IMG/VR virus record: IMGVR_UViG_3300018875_000005
Span: 1-64,000 of that record
Direction: 5' to 3' (one strand)
From: a virus
Length of the DNA stretch: 64,000 nt
Position numbers and translations under genes: made by a program. Of this stretch, positions 41,491 to 48,914 are shown one piece after another. The notes under the pieces are model-generated. The model made no database searches and was not told the DNA's origin. It worked only from the letters and a program-made list of their open reading frames with translations. Positions within the stretch are counted from its first letter, which is position 1, and every line of letters starts with the position of its first letter.

Positions 41491-42096
41491 GTGGTCACCA
41501 CACCCACGCGCCCGCCGGGCCGCCCCAGGTCCGAACGGCGCACACCGCCGAGAGGACCCCGCCCCATGGCCCTGCGCCCCACCGCCAAGGACCACCAAGT
41601 CAAGAACCGCCTCGTCGAGGCCGCGGCCGTACTCCGCGAACACCAGCGCCCGGACCTCGCCGACGCGGTGGACTACGTGTTGTCCCCGAAGGGTTGGCCG
41701 ATGCTGGGCCGGCTCCGGTCCGCGGCGGGCGGCTCCGACCTGCCGAAGAACCTGCCGATCTCGATGCAGCGGCCGGTGAAGGAGCACATCAAGCGTGCCG
41801 CTGCCGCGAAGGGCGACGACCTGACCACCGTGGTAGAGGAGGGCCTGCGGGCGTTCATCAACGGCGACTTCCGTCCGGGGCGGCCGCCCCGGGCCGAATA
41901 CGGCACAAGCGACCGAGTCAACCTCAACCTCCGGCCGGACGGTGAGCTGGTCCAGCAGGCCAAGGCCATGTGTGAGGACAAGGCTCTACCGGAGGAGTGG
42001 CTGGGCTGGAGGCCGTCGGTGTCCGTAGTCGCCCGGCTGTGGCTACTGGAGCGGTATCCGCTGCCGCAGTCCGCCGACACCGGCGCCGAGCAGTAG
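41491..42096 (+). CDS. Putative RHH-type (CopG-like) regulator
   Basis: The GTG at 41491 has AAGGAGG upstream. The 201-aa product has a basic Pro/Arg start, a helical part and then two segments of ribbon-helix-helix character: LPISMQRPVKEHIKRAAAAK with GDDLTTVVEEGLRAFING, and VNLNLRPDGELVQQAKAMCE with SVSVVARLWLLERYPL. Similar modules stand at the ParA N-terminus (52584). RHH proteins bind short palindromes in tandem, so it is the leading candidate for the protein that reads the TTGCGTACGCA operators. This link is inferred. Confidence 0.6.
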   Translation: MVTTPTRPPGRPRSERRTPPRGPRPMALRPTAKDHQVKNRLVEAAAVLREHQRPDLADAVDYVLSPKGWPMLGRLRSAAGGSDLPKNLPISMQRPVKEHIKRAAAAKGDDLTTVVEEGLRAFINGDFRPGRPPRAEYGTSDRVNLNLRPDGELVQQAKAMCEDKALPEEWLGWRPSVSVVARLWLLERYPLPQSADTGAEQ

Positions 42097-42109
42097 CACC
42101 AGTGGGGTG

Positions 42110-42145
42110 GTGCGGGGTTCGGATGCCGACGACGGGGCCCCGCAC
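42110..42145 (+). terminator. GTGCGGGG hairpin after the regulator gene
   Basis: GTGCGGGG (42110-42117) pairs with CCCCGCAC (42138-42145), 13 bp after the regulator stop. It separates regulator transcription from the Sak4-like gene. Confidence 0.6.
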
Positions 42146-42185
42146 TCGCCCGTAGCAGCACGACATCACCTATAGGAGTGACCTC

Positions 42186-43148
42186 ATGGCGACAGCCGCC
42201 GAGGCCCCCGCACGCGCGGGCGGCCCGACTCAGCACACCCTCTTGCAGTTCACCCAGGCCACCAAGGAGAAGGCCAAGGCCCGCGTCGCCCTGTGCGGCC
42301 CGTCCGGCTCGGGGAAGACCTTCACGGCCCTGACAATCGCCACCGCCCTCGGGGCCCGCACTGGCGTCATCGACACCGAGCGCGGCTCGGCGTCCAAGTA
42401 CGCCGACGAGTTCGCGTTCGACCGGCTGGAGCTGGACCAGTACGACCCGCGGATCCTGGTGGATGCCCTCGGGGTCGCCGCGGGGGCCGGCTTCGATGTG
42501 GTGGTGGTCGACTCGCTCACGCACTTCTGGTCCGGGTCGGGCGGGATGCTGGAGCAGGTCGACGCGATCGCCCGCCGGTCGTCGAGCAACAACACGTTCG
42601 CGGCGTGGAAGGACGCCCGGCCGATCGAACGGAAGATGATCGACGCGCTGGTGTCGTATCCCGGGCACGTGATCGTCACGATGCGGTCGAAGACGAAGTA
42701 CGAGATCGACTCCTCCAGCGGGCGGAGCGCCCCGCGGAAGGTGGGGCTGGCTCCGGAGCAGCGAGACGGCATCGAGTACGAGTTCGACATCGTGGGCGAC
42801 ATGGACCCGGACAACGTGCTGACGGTCACCAAGTCCCGGGCGCGTGCCCTGTCGGGGGCGGTGGTGCCGCAGCCGACGATGGAGTTCGGGTTGCGGATCA
42901 AGGAGTGGCTGGAGGCTGGTGCGGAGCCCGCGGTGCGGCTGGAGGATCTGATCTCCCGGGCGGTGGACCCGCGGGCGACGTTCGAGGGGCTGCGGGAGTT
43001 GATGCAGATCGTGCGCCGGCAGCGGGTCGCGGCTGCGCCGCTGCTGGACGAGCACGGCAAGCCGTCGACGCTGGGTGAGGTGATTCTGCGCCGGGGCCAG
43101 GAGTTGAAGGCGGCGCAGGGCGCCGGGCCGGACAGGAGCGCCGCCTGA
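42186..43148 (+). CDS. Sak4-like RecA-fold ATPase
   Basis: The ATG at 42186 has TAGGAGTGACC upstream. The 320-aa product has Walker A GPSGSGKT (about 38-45), a VIDTERGSASKYADEFAFDR segment and Walker B FDVVVVDSLTHFW (about 103-115), then MIDALVSYPGHVIVTMRSKT and GIEYEFDIVGDMDPD. This order is typical of the AAA_24/Sak4 family, phage RecA-core proteins that promote single-strand annealing together with a cognate SSB. An SSB gene is present at 63018. It overlaps the next ATG by one base. Confidence 0.8.
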   Translation: MATAAEAPARAGGPTQHTLLQFTQATKEKAKARVALCGPSGSGKTFTALTIATALGARTGVIDTERGSASKYADEFAFDRLELDQYDPRILVDALGVAAGAGFDVVVVDSLTHFWSGSGGMLEQVDAIARRSSSNNTFAAWKDARPIERKMIDALVSYPGHVIVTMRSKTKYEIDSSSGRSAPRKVGLAPEQRDGIEYEFDIVGDMDPDNVLTVTKSRARALSGAVVPQPTMEFGLRIKEWLEAGAEPAVRLEDLISRAVDPRATFEGLRELMQIVRRQRVAAAPLLDEHGKPSTLGEVILRRGQELKAAQGAGPDRSAA

Positions 43149-43372
43149 TGGATACCGACAACACGACCGTGGTCCACCTGCCGATCCGGGTGCAGGAGAA
43201 GGAGGTGTGGCTCCTCACTGAGGACGAGCGCCGCACCGTTGGCGTCACTCTGGTGCGGGAGCCGCTGTTCGGCCGGGTCTATGACCTGTACTACCTGAAC
43301 GGCAGGCGGATTGGTCCTGAAGACCGGGTGCTGGTTCCGGTCGGGTTCCCTCTGGACGGGAGCGCTGCCTGA
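43148..43372 (+). CDS. Small hypothetical protein
   Basis: The 74-aa product is beta-rich (DNTTVVHLPIRVQEKEVWLL, TLVREPLFGRVYDLYYLNGR) and lies between the Sak4-like ATPase and the methyltransferase, overlapping both by one base. Translational coupling suggests a role in recombination or modification. No family is recognised. Confidence 0.65.
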   Translation: MDTDNTTVVHLPIRVQEKEVWLLTEDERRTVGVTLVREPLFGRVYDLYYLNGRRIGPEDRVLVPVGFPLDGSAA

Positions 43373-44580
43373 TGGCCTTCTTCACCGCGTGGGCCCCGCG
43401 GCAGAAGGGCATCGTGCTGGATGGGTTCGCTGGCCCGGGTGGCTGGTCGGAGGGTATCCGCCGCTGGCTGGGCCTGCACGATGTGGGCCTGGAGTGGGAC
43501 GAGTCCGCCTGCCAGACCCGCGCCGCAGCCGGGCACACCACGATCCGGGTGGACGTCTCCGCGTTCGTGCTGGCGCCGCTGGTCGGCCGGGTGTGGGGGC
43601 TGATCATGTCCCCGCCGTGCACGAAGCTGTCCGCGGCTGGCACCGGCATAGGGCGGCGGTTCCTGGGCCTGCTGGCCGACGGGATCCGGCGGATGATGCG
43701 CGGTGAGGACTGCCGCCAAGAGGTCCGCGACGCCATCTATCCCGTAGCTCTGGCGGAGCAGCGCAAGCGCAACGCCAAGCGCCCGGAGGCGAGCCGCTGG
43801 ACGGACGCGGAGATGGAGGCCGCCGCTCGGGACGATGCCTTCGTGACAGCGCTGATGCTGGAGCCGGCCCGGTTCCTGTACGCACTGGTCTGTGAGCGCG
43901 GCGGCCAGGGGGCGGCGCTGGAGTGGGTGGCGTTCGAGCAGGTCCCCGCTGCCGAGCCGCTGTGGCGGGTCTATGCCGAGGAGCTGCGGCGCCTAGGCTG
44001 GTCTGCGGCGGCGGGGGTGGTGAACCTCGCGGACTACGGCGGGGGCCAGGACCGGCCGCGTGCGGTCTTGGTCGGCTCCAGCGCTCGCAAGGTGGCCCTG
44101 CCGCCGAAGACGCACGGCGAGGTGTGGGGGGATGACCTGTTCGGGGGGCGGCTGCTGCCTCGGGTGACGATGGCGCAGGCGCTGGGCTGGGGTTACCTTC
44201 AGCGGCCGGCGCCGACGGTGACCGGCGGCGGGACCGCGACGGGCGGGGCTGAGCCGTTCGGAAATGGGTCGCGGAAGGCGATGCTCGCAGCGATGGCGGA
44301 TCCGCGGCACTGGGCGTGGAAGCGTCCGGCGGACACGGTGTCCGGCACGGTCGGGCACGTCGGCGGCAAGCAGGCCGGAGGGCATCTGAATCTGGACCCG
44401 GAGGAGGGCGCGGTCCTTCAGACCTTTCCCCGGGACTACCCGTTCCAGGGCACCAAGGGGCAGCGGTCGCGGCAGATCGGCGACGCGGTGCCTCCGTTGC
44501 TGGCGGCGCATGTGGTGGCCGCGGCGGCAGGGCTTCCGGCCCCGTCCGCGCGTCAGGAGGCGGAAGGAGTAGCCGCGTAG
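43372..44580 (+). CDS. C5-cytosine DNA methyltransferase
   Basis: The 402-aa product has motif I VLDGFAGPGGWSEG (about 15-28), motif IV IMSPPCTKLS with the catalytic Cys (about 83), motif VI as FEQVPA (ENV variant), motif VIII GGGQDRPRAVLVG, and a C-terminal motif IX/X (GDAVPPLLAAHVVAAAA). The target-recognition region is short (about 240-320). It could protect the element from host restriction. No cognate nuclease lies next to it; the Mrr-like gene is far away. A strong terminator follows. Confidence 0.88.
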   Translation: MAFFTAWAPRQKGIVLDGFAGPGGWSEGIRRWLGLHDVGLEWDESACQTRAAAGHTTIRVDVSAFVLAPLVGRVWGLIMSPPCTKLSAAGTGIGRRFLGLLADGIRRMMRGEDCRQEVRDAIYPVALAEQRKRNAKRPEASRWTDAEMEAAARDDAFVTALMLEPARFLYALVCERGGQGAALEWVAFEQVPAAEPLWRVYAEELRRLGWSAAAGVVNLADYGGGQDRPRAVLVGSSARKVALPPKTHGEVWGDDLFGGRLLPRVTMAQALGWGYLQRPAPTVTGGGTATGGAEPFGNGSRKAMLAAMADPRHWAWKRPADTVSGTVGHVGGKQAGGHLNLDPEEGAVLQTFPRDYPFQGTKGQRSRQIGDAVPPLLAAHVVAAAAGLPAPSARQEAEGVAA

Positions 44581-44607
44581 CAGGTTGCCCGGGCGGTACG
44601 GGCGTGA

Positions 44608-44644
44608 GAGGGGCCGGAAGTCCTGCGGGGGCTTCCGGCCCCTC
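44608..44644 (+). terminator. Strong terminator after the methyltransferase gene
   Basis: GAGGGGCCGGAAG (44608-44620) pairs perfectly with CTTCCGGCCCCTC (44632-44644) over an 11-nt loop, starting 28 bp after the stop codon. Confidence 0.8.
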
Positions 44645-44678
44645 GGCATGGGTGGACGACGAAGAGGGAGGAGACGTC

Positions 44679-44924
44679 GTGCTGGTGGTGATTGCCCTGG
44701 CTCTGATCTGGGTGGGGCTGGTGATGGGCGCGGTCCGGGGGTTCTGGGTCCTGCGGCAGATGGCGTCGTCACCTCGGGTGGCGCGGGGGCCGGTGCCGTC
44801 GGTGCAAGCAGTGGTGGCGGCGGAGGCGATCGTGCGGGACGCCTACCGCAGGTTGGGCGGCCTGTACGAGCCGCCGACCGGCCGGCCGGGCCCGGCAGCG
44901 GCGCAGGGACAGCAGTCGAGGTGA
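44679..44924 (+). CDS. Small membrane protein
   Basis: The GTG at 44679 has AGAGGGAGGAG upstream. The 81-aa product has one N-terminal transmembrane helix (VVIALALIWVGLVMGAVRGF), a helical middle (AVVAAEAIVRDAYRRLGGLY) and a Pro/Gly end. No family is recognised. It begins a cluster with the WhiB-like gene. Confidence 0.6.
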   Translation: MLVVIALALIWVGLVMGAVRGFWVLRQMASSPRVARGPVPSVQAVVAAEAIVRDAYRRLGGLYEPPTGRPGPAAAQGQQSR

Positions 44925-44957
44925 GAGTGAGCGCGGGGAGATGGGTGGTGATGTGCG

Positions 44958-45275
44958 GTGTGGGCGGAGCTGGCGGCGGCGGGTGTCGCGGTGGCCGGGG
45001 TCGGGGTGGGGGTGGGGTGGCTGGCGGTCCGGCTGCGGGCGGCGCGGCGGGCGCTGGCGGCGGAGCGCGCCGCGCGCCGCCTGACCGATGCGGCCTGGGG
45101 CCGGGAGATGGACGCGATCGAGCACGATATCGCCGAGTTCGTGGCGGTGGTGCGGGGGGTGGTGGAGGGGCGGCGGGCTCAGGAGGCGGCTCTGGCGGAG
45201 GCCGGGGCGGTGGTGGACCGGGCGTGGGCCCGGCACGAACAAGAGCGAGAGGCGGGAGGGGGCAGCGATGGGTAG
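44958..45275 (+). CDS. Small membrane protein with coiled coil
   Basis: The 105-aa product starts at a GTG (MWAELAAAGVAVAGVGVGVG) with a transmembrane helix, followed by a continuous amphipathic helix (RRALAAERAARRLTDAAWGR and on to the end). It overlaps the next gene by eight bases. The layout resembles the single-TM coiled-coil genes at 31950 and 44679, but no family is recognised. Confidence 0.6.
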   Translation: MWAELAAAGVAVAGVGVGVGWLAVRLRAARRALAAERAARRLTDAAWGREMDAIEHDIAEFVAVVRGVVEGRRAQEAALAEAGAVVDRAWARHEQEREAGGGSDG

Positions 45276-46317
45276 TCGACAGCGAGGCGGGACGGAGGCG
45301 GGGGTGGTGGGGTCGGTGGAGGCCCTGACCGGGCACCGGCACTGGCGGTACCGCGGGTGCGCCCCCGTCCCGGCGGAGGTGGCGGATTTCCCCGGGCAGG
45401 CGCTGGGGGATCCGGCGCTGCATGTGGATGCGTGGCATGGCGCGGACCGGGGCGAGACGCCGGAGCCGCAGCGGGAGCGGCTGGCCCGGGAGAAGGCTGT
45501 TCTCGCGGTCTGCGCCCGGTGTCCGGTGCTGGCGGAGTGCCGGGCGTATGCGTGCTCGGAGACCGCGGATGGGCGGCTGGCGGAGCCGCTGGGGATCTGG
45601 GGCGGGATGCTGGCGTTGGACCGGCATCGGGCGTTGATCCGGCGGCGGGCCGCGGCCGGGCCGGTGGTGCCGGTGCGGGACCGGCTGGCGGAGGTCCGCA
45701 GCGCGCAGAAGCAGGCGCTGCTGGCGGCGCTGGCGCGGGAGGTCGATGAGGAGTTGGTGGCCTGGCGGGCGGGGCTGGACCTGCGCACCGCGAACTGGCA
45801 GCGCAGTCTGCTGTGCGGGCTGTTGGGGCTGGACAAGGAGACCGCGACGAGGGCGGAGTTGTTGGCGGCGGCCCGGGCGGCGGGGGTGCTGCCGAGGGGG
45901 GTGCGGGTGCGGCCGGACGGGCGCTGGCCGGTGGCGGCGGCGCCGACCACGGACGGGGTGCGGCAGCGGCGGATCGCGCCGGGCCGGCCGGTGCAGTTGG
46001 TGTTGCCGGTGCTGGAGCTGGTGGGGCTGGTGCCCGCCGCCGGCACCGCGCCCGGTGCGGGCGGCGGCGGGGCTCTGTCGGCCGGCCCGGCAGCACCGGC
46101 CTCCGCAGACGGCGCGGGCGGTGCGGGCAGCCGGTCGTCCCGGCCGGGTCCGCCGTCCCGCCCCGCGGGCCGCGCCGCCAGTCCCGGTCCCGGGCGCGGT
46201 CGGCGACGGGCCCTGCGCCTGCTCCGGCCACCCGTCGAACCGCTACCGCTTCCGCTGGTCTTTCCTCCGGCCCCCGCCGCGGCGGGGGCCTCGTCGTCTC
46301 TGGGAGCCGCCGCATGA
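45268..46317 (+). CDS. WhiB-like protein with long C-terminal extension
   Basis: The ATG at 45268 has GGGAGGGGGCAG upstream. The first 110 residues have the WhiB signature: Cys31, then Cys82-x2-Cys85-x5-Cys91, and the GIWGGM turn near 109. These cysteines bind a 4Fe-4S cluster in the family. A helical middle follows (about 130-230). The last 110 residues are Pro/Ala/Gly-rich and cross a perfect 22-bp palindrome, so they may be non-conserved. WhiB proteins modulate sigma-factor activity. It may control a phage operon or host physiology. Confidence 0.75.
   Translation: MGSRQRGGTEAGVVGSVEALTGHRHWRYRGCAPVPAEVADFPGQALGDPALHVDAWHGADRGETPEPQRERLAREKAVLAVCARCPVLAECRAYACSETADGRLAEPLGIWGGMLALDRHRALIRRRAAAGPVVPVRDRLAEVRSAQKQALLAALAREVDEELVAWRAGLDLRTANWQRSLLCGLLGLDKETATRAELLAAARAAGVLPRGVRVRPDGRWPVAAAPTTDGVRQRRIAPGRPVQLVLPVLELVGLVPAAGTAPGAGGGGALSAGPAAPASADGAGGAGSRSSRPGPPSRPAGRAASPGPGRGRRRALRLLRPPVEPLPLPLVFPPAPAAAGASSSLGAAA
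46269..46290. terminator. Perfect 22-bp GC palindrome
   Basis: Each 11-base arm reads GGCCCCCGCCG 5'->3' on its own strand. It lies inside the last codons of the WhiB-like gene and 23 bp before the next ATG. It could form an intrinsic hairpin that limits read-through into the downstream genes. Confidence 0.5.
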
Positions 46318-46721
46318 CCCCCACCCCCACCGCGCCGTCCGTGGAAGTCCTGGCGATTCCCGGGATCGACGCCGCCCTCGCGGGCCGGCTGTCCGGGTCC
46401 GCCGCGGTCCTGGCCGGGCTGCTGGCCGCCGCCGCCCTGGACGAAGCCGGACAACCGAACCGGCTGAGCCGGTTCCTGTTCCCCGACCTGGACCCGGAGG
46501 CGGTGCGGCGGGTGTGGGACGCGGGCCTGGTCGTGGGGTACCGGGCCGGGTTACTGGCGGGGCGGCCCCGGTGGGACGCCGACGCCCTCGCCGCGGCCCG
46601 GGAGGCGCTGGAGACGGCGGGCTGGGAGGCGATGGCCGCCACCCTGGACGATCCGGTGGCGGTGGCCCGCCGGGCGGCCCGGGTCGAGCCCGAGTCCGTG
46701 CTCGTCCCGGAGCCGTGGTGA
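46314..46721 (+). CDS. Hypothetical helical protein
   Basis: The ATG at 46314 overlaps the WhiB stop codon. The 135-aa product is alpha-helical (AALAGRLSGSAAVLAGLLAA, LDPEAVRRVWDAGLVVGYRA, LAAAREALETAGWEAMAATL) with no cysteine. It could be a small DNA- or protein-binding partner. It overlaps the next GTG. Confidence 0.6.
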   Translation: MTPTPTAPSVEVLAIPGIDAALAGRLSGSAAVLAGLLAAAALDEAGQPNRLSRFLFPDLDPEAVRRVWDAGLVVGYRAGLLAGRPRWDADALAAAREALETAGWEAMAATLDDPVAVARRAARVEPESVLVPEPW

Positions 46722-47101
46722 CCGCCCCCCGGGGCCGGGGCCGGCCGGTGGTCTTCGACCAGGGCGCGCGGGAGCGGTTCCTCGCTGCCCTCACCGCGGG
46801 GGAGCGGCTGGAGGACGCCGCCCGCGCGGCGGGGGTGTCGCGGAACGTTCCCGCCCGCCACGCCCAGGCCGACCGGGCGTTCGCCGCCGCCCTGACCGAG
46901 GCCCGGGCAACCGGCCGGAAGGCCCGCGCCGAGCGGGCCCCGCACGGGGAGTCCCGCTACAACCACCAGCAGTGCCGCTGCCCGGTCTGCCGCACGGACG
47001 CCACCCGGAAACGCTCCGGCCGCCCCGATCGCAGTACCTCACAGAACCCCCACCCCAGGAAGGAGGACCCGCCCCATGCCCAGCCATGGTCCGCCGCGTG
47101 A
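46718..47101 (+). CDS. HTH and zinc-finger DNA-binding protein
   Basis: The GTG at 46718 overlaps the upstream TGA. The 127-aa product has a terminase-like HTH (ARERFLAALTAGERLEDAAR, AAGVSRNVPARHAQAD), then HGESRYNHQQCRCPVCRTDA, a Cys-rich motif seen in many actinophage small DNA-binding proteins. The end is basic and low in complexity. It could be a transcription factor for late genes or an accessory packaging protein. It is the last gene before the right-hand inverted repeat. Confidence 0.65.
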   Translation: MTAPRGRGRPVVFDQGARERFLAALTAGERLEDAARAAGVSRNVPARHAQADRAFAAALTEARATGRKARAERAPHGESRYNHQQCRCPVCRTDATRKRSGRPDRSTSQNPHPRKEDPPHAQPWSAA

Positions 47102-47166
47102 CATTCCCTCTCGGCCCCCCGCGCAGCGGGAGGGCTTCCCTACCAGGCGGGGAGGCGAGGGCGCGG

Positions 47167-47200
47167 GCGCCCGTTATTTAGGGTGCGTTTTCGTAGGACG
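47167..47200 (-). repeat. 34-bp inverted repeat, right copy
   Basis: This block is the exact reverse complement of 32379-32412, with a further 10 of 14 matching bases on the inner side. It lies 66 bp after the last gene of the accessory segment and before the replication leader. With the left copy it brackets about 14.8 kb. Confidence 0.9.
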
Positions 47201-47317
47201 GGGCGGGGTGATGCGGACGGATGTGCGATGACCTGGATGTCTGATGATCCGTATGACTATCGACACGAGCGGGGAGAGGGGCGGGACAAGTGACGGGCTC
47301 AACGGGTACGCTGGTGC

Positions 47318-47415
47318 TTGCGCCAGACGACCACTCAGATGTGAGACTGGCCCGACAACTGCAAAACGAACGGCCCCGCGCAGTCCCAGGTGTGTCACCA
47401 CCCGGGGCGGGGCCG
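47318..47415 (+). promoter_or_regulatory. Possible promoter and leader hairpin
   Basis: TTGCGC (47318-47323), an 18-bp spacer and TGAGAC (47342-47347) have the same -35 and spacing as the promoters at 56961 and 63606, but without the palindrome. The transcript would begin near GGCCCGACAAC, like the leader at 56993. CGGCCCCGC (47371-47379) and GCGGGGCCG (47407-47415) then form a stem. Confidence 0.4.
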
Positions 47416-47484
47416 GTGCCGGAGAACCGCTTGGGGAAGCGGCCCGGCTATCGCCAACCGAGACTCGTGAAAGAGGCTGACGAC

Positions 47485-47595
47485 ATGCCTAAGCGTACCC
47501 ACCTTTCTGCGTGGCACGACAGTGGACCCGGTGACTCCGCCCGTTTGCGGGCGTCGAGCACGGTCCCTGTCCCTCCGACCTCCCCCGCACGATGA
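47485..47595 (+). CDS. Possible 36-aa leader peptide
   Basis: The ATG at 47485 is preceded by TGAAAGAGGCTGACGAC, the same AAAGAGGCT SD used by the gene at 57060. The peptide (MPKRTHLSAWHDSGPGDSAR) is Ser/Pro-rich and its stop overlaps the next ATG (ATGA), which would couple translation. It could also be only the end of a longer frame from 47290. Confidence 0.35.
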   Translation: MPKRTHLSAWHDSGPGDSARLRASSTVPVPPTSPAR

Positions 47596-48044
47596 GCGCC
47601 GCTGGCGAGGACATCCTCGCCTGGACCGAGGCCGCCATCACCCGCGTCGAGAACGCTGCCCGGCACGCCACCGAAGGCCCCTGGCGCACCCACGACACCC
47701 ACCTCGACCACGGCGGCCACACCGCCACGATCCTTGCCGGGGAAGGCAACGACACCGAACTCCTGGCCTGGCTGCCCACCATGAGCCACGAGCCGTGGGA
47801 CGACACCCGCAACGCCTGGCGGAACGCCGACCACATCGCCCTCAACGACCCGGAGGCGGTGCTGCGGCGCTGTGCCAGCGACCGGAAGCTCCTGGAACTG
47901 CACAAGCCCGAGGGCAGCAGCGGCGAATGCCGCACTTGCGTGGAGTGGTCAGAGACAGAGCACTGGCACTGCCCTGTCCCCTTCCCTTGCGACACCTTCC
48001 TCACGGTCGCCGAAGGCTACAACTGGCAGGAGGGCGGACAGTGA
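47592..48044 (+). CDS. DUF6221-like protein
   Basis: The 150-aa product begins GEDILAWTEAAITRVENAAR and has the LNDPEAVLRRCASDRKLLEL core and the final VAEGYNWQEGGQ. The paralog at 50241 shares ILAWLDAAIS, PEVVLRRCAADRKTL and AEGYGWTEGGQ. This is the DUF6221 pattern common in Streptomyces phages and plasmids (recalled). It has extra cysteines (CRTCVEW, CPVPFPC). Function is unknown. It starts the replication-region operon. Confidence 0.75.
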   Translation: MSAAGEDILAWTEAAITRVENAARHATEGPWRTHDTHLDHGGHTATILAGEGNDTELLAWLPTMSHEPWDDTRNAWRNADHIALNDPEAVLRRCASDRKLLELHKPEGSSGECRTCVEWSETEHWHCPVPFPCDTFLTVAEGYNWQEGGQ

Positions 48045-48277
48045 GCGCCAAGCAGCGGTGGCTGGCCCGCGTCACCAGCTTCGCGTTCCCCCGCACGTTC
48101 GCCACGCACTGGGGCGACACCGGCAGGAACTACCTGTGCTTCACCGCCGAGATCACTACAGGCAGCAAGAACGCCGTCGGCCGCGAGGTCGAGGTGCAGA
48201 TCCCGGACGAGGATGCCGAGAAGCTGGCCCGCCAGATCCTCCGCATCATCCAGGCCCGGAAGGAGGTCGGCCAGTGA
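48041..48277 (+). CDS. Small hypothetical protein
   Basis: The GTG at 48041 overlaps the upstream stop. The 78-aa product has a basic aromatic start (AKQRWLARVTSFAFPRTFAT), a beta strand (NYLCFTAEITTG) and an end helix (EDAEKLARQILRIIQARKEV). No family is recognised. Confidence 0.6.
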   Translation: MSAKQRWLARVTSFAFPRTFATHWGDTGRNYLCFTAEITTGSKNAVGREVEVQIPDEDAEKLARQILRIIQARKEVGQ

Positions 48278-48633
48278 GCATCGGCCGACCCGACGTGCCG
48301 ATGACCCGTGACGAATTGCGCGAGACCATCGCCGACGTCATCTGTAACCACGCCCGCATGAGCCCCGCTGTGCAGTGGGAGATCGACCTCCTCATGGGAG
48401 CCGTAGAACAGCACGTAGCGCTTCGCCTCAACGAACAGGCAGACAGGCTCGACAGCCTTCCTCCCAGCGGGGAAGCACTGCAAGGGCCGTACTGGTTCCG
48501 GGACGGCATCCACAATGCCGCAGACCTGCTCCGCGATGAGGCCGATCGGATCGAGCGGATCGCTCGTAAGTCTTCCCCGGCTGAGAAGGCACAGGGGCAG
48601 CCCTCACCCACGGAGGGGGATCGGATGACGTAA
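48274..48633 (+). CDS. Hypothetical helical protein
   Basis: The GTG at 48274 has GGAAGGAGG upstream and overlaps the prior stop. The 119-aa product is mainly alpha-helical (TRDELRETIADVICNHARMS, DGIHNAADLLRDEADRIERI). It ends the small operon before the replication leader. No family is recognised. Confidence 0.6.
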   Translation: MSIGRPDVPMTRDELRETIADVICNHARMSPAVQWEIDLLMGAVEQHVALRLNEQADRLDSLPPSGEALQGPYWFRDGIHNAADLLRDEADRIERIARKSSPAEKAQGQPSPTEGDRMT

Positions 48634-48914
48634 GTCCACTGGGCGGGAGGTCCGTGCCCCTTTGGCGAGGGGCTTCCTCTACCGCCCGGCCGCTTGGTGT
48701 TGGCGCACCGTCTGCGGCCTAGTTCCACGGTCCGAAGTGGCGCTTCGGACTAAGGCCCGGATCGACCGGTTGGCAGCCGGATCGGCCCGAGCGAACAGGT
48801 TCTGGCGAACCACAGACCACCCACCGAAGCAGGGGCCCTGTTGTCCCTTGTCAGCTAAGGACGGTTCCCATAGTGCCTCAGCGCACCCTTACTTGTCAGC
48901 TTGACGCCTCCCCT
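48634..48914 (+). promoter_or_regulatory. Leader with promoter before the replication gene
   Basis: This gene-free stretch of about 280 bp holds a stem GTCCGAAG/CTTCGGAC (48730-48750) and TTGTCA (48848-48853), 17 bp, TAGTGC (48871-48876), a good vegetative-type promoter. The decamer CTTGTCAGCT occurs twice (about 48847 and 48892). The second copy, overlapping the early transcript, could be an operator. An origin here is possible but no iterons are obvious. Confidence 0.5.

Noticed and set aside
47244-47480. Frame of 78 codons just after the right inverted repeat
   Set aside because: It covers the predicted promoter and leader stem, and its codon use is poor. It was treated as leader DNA.
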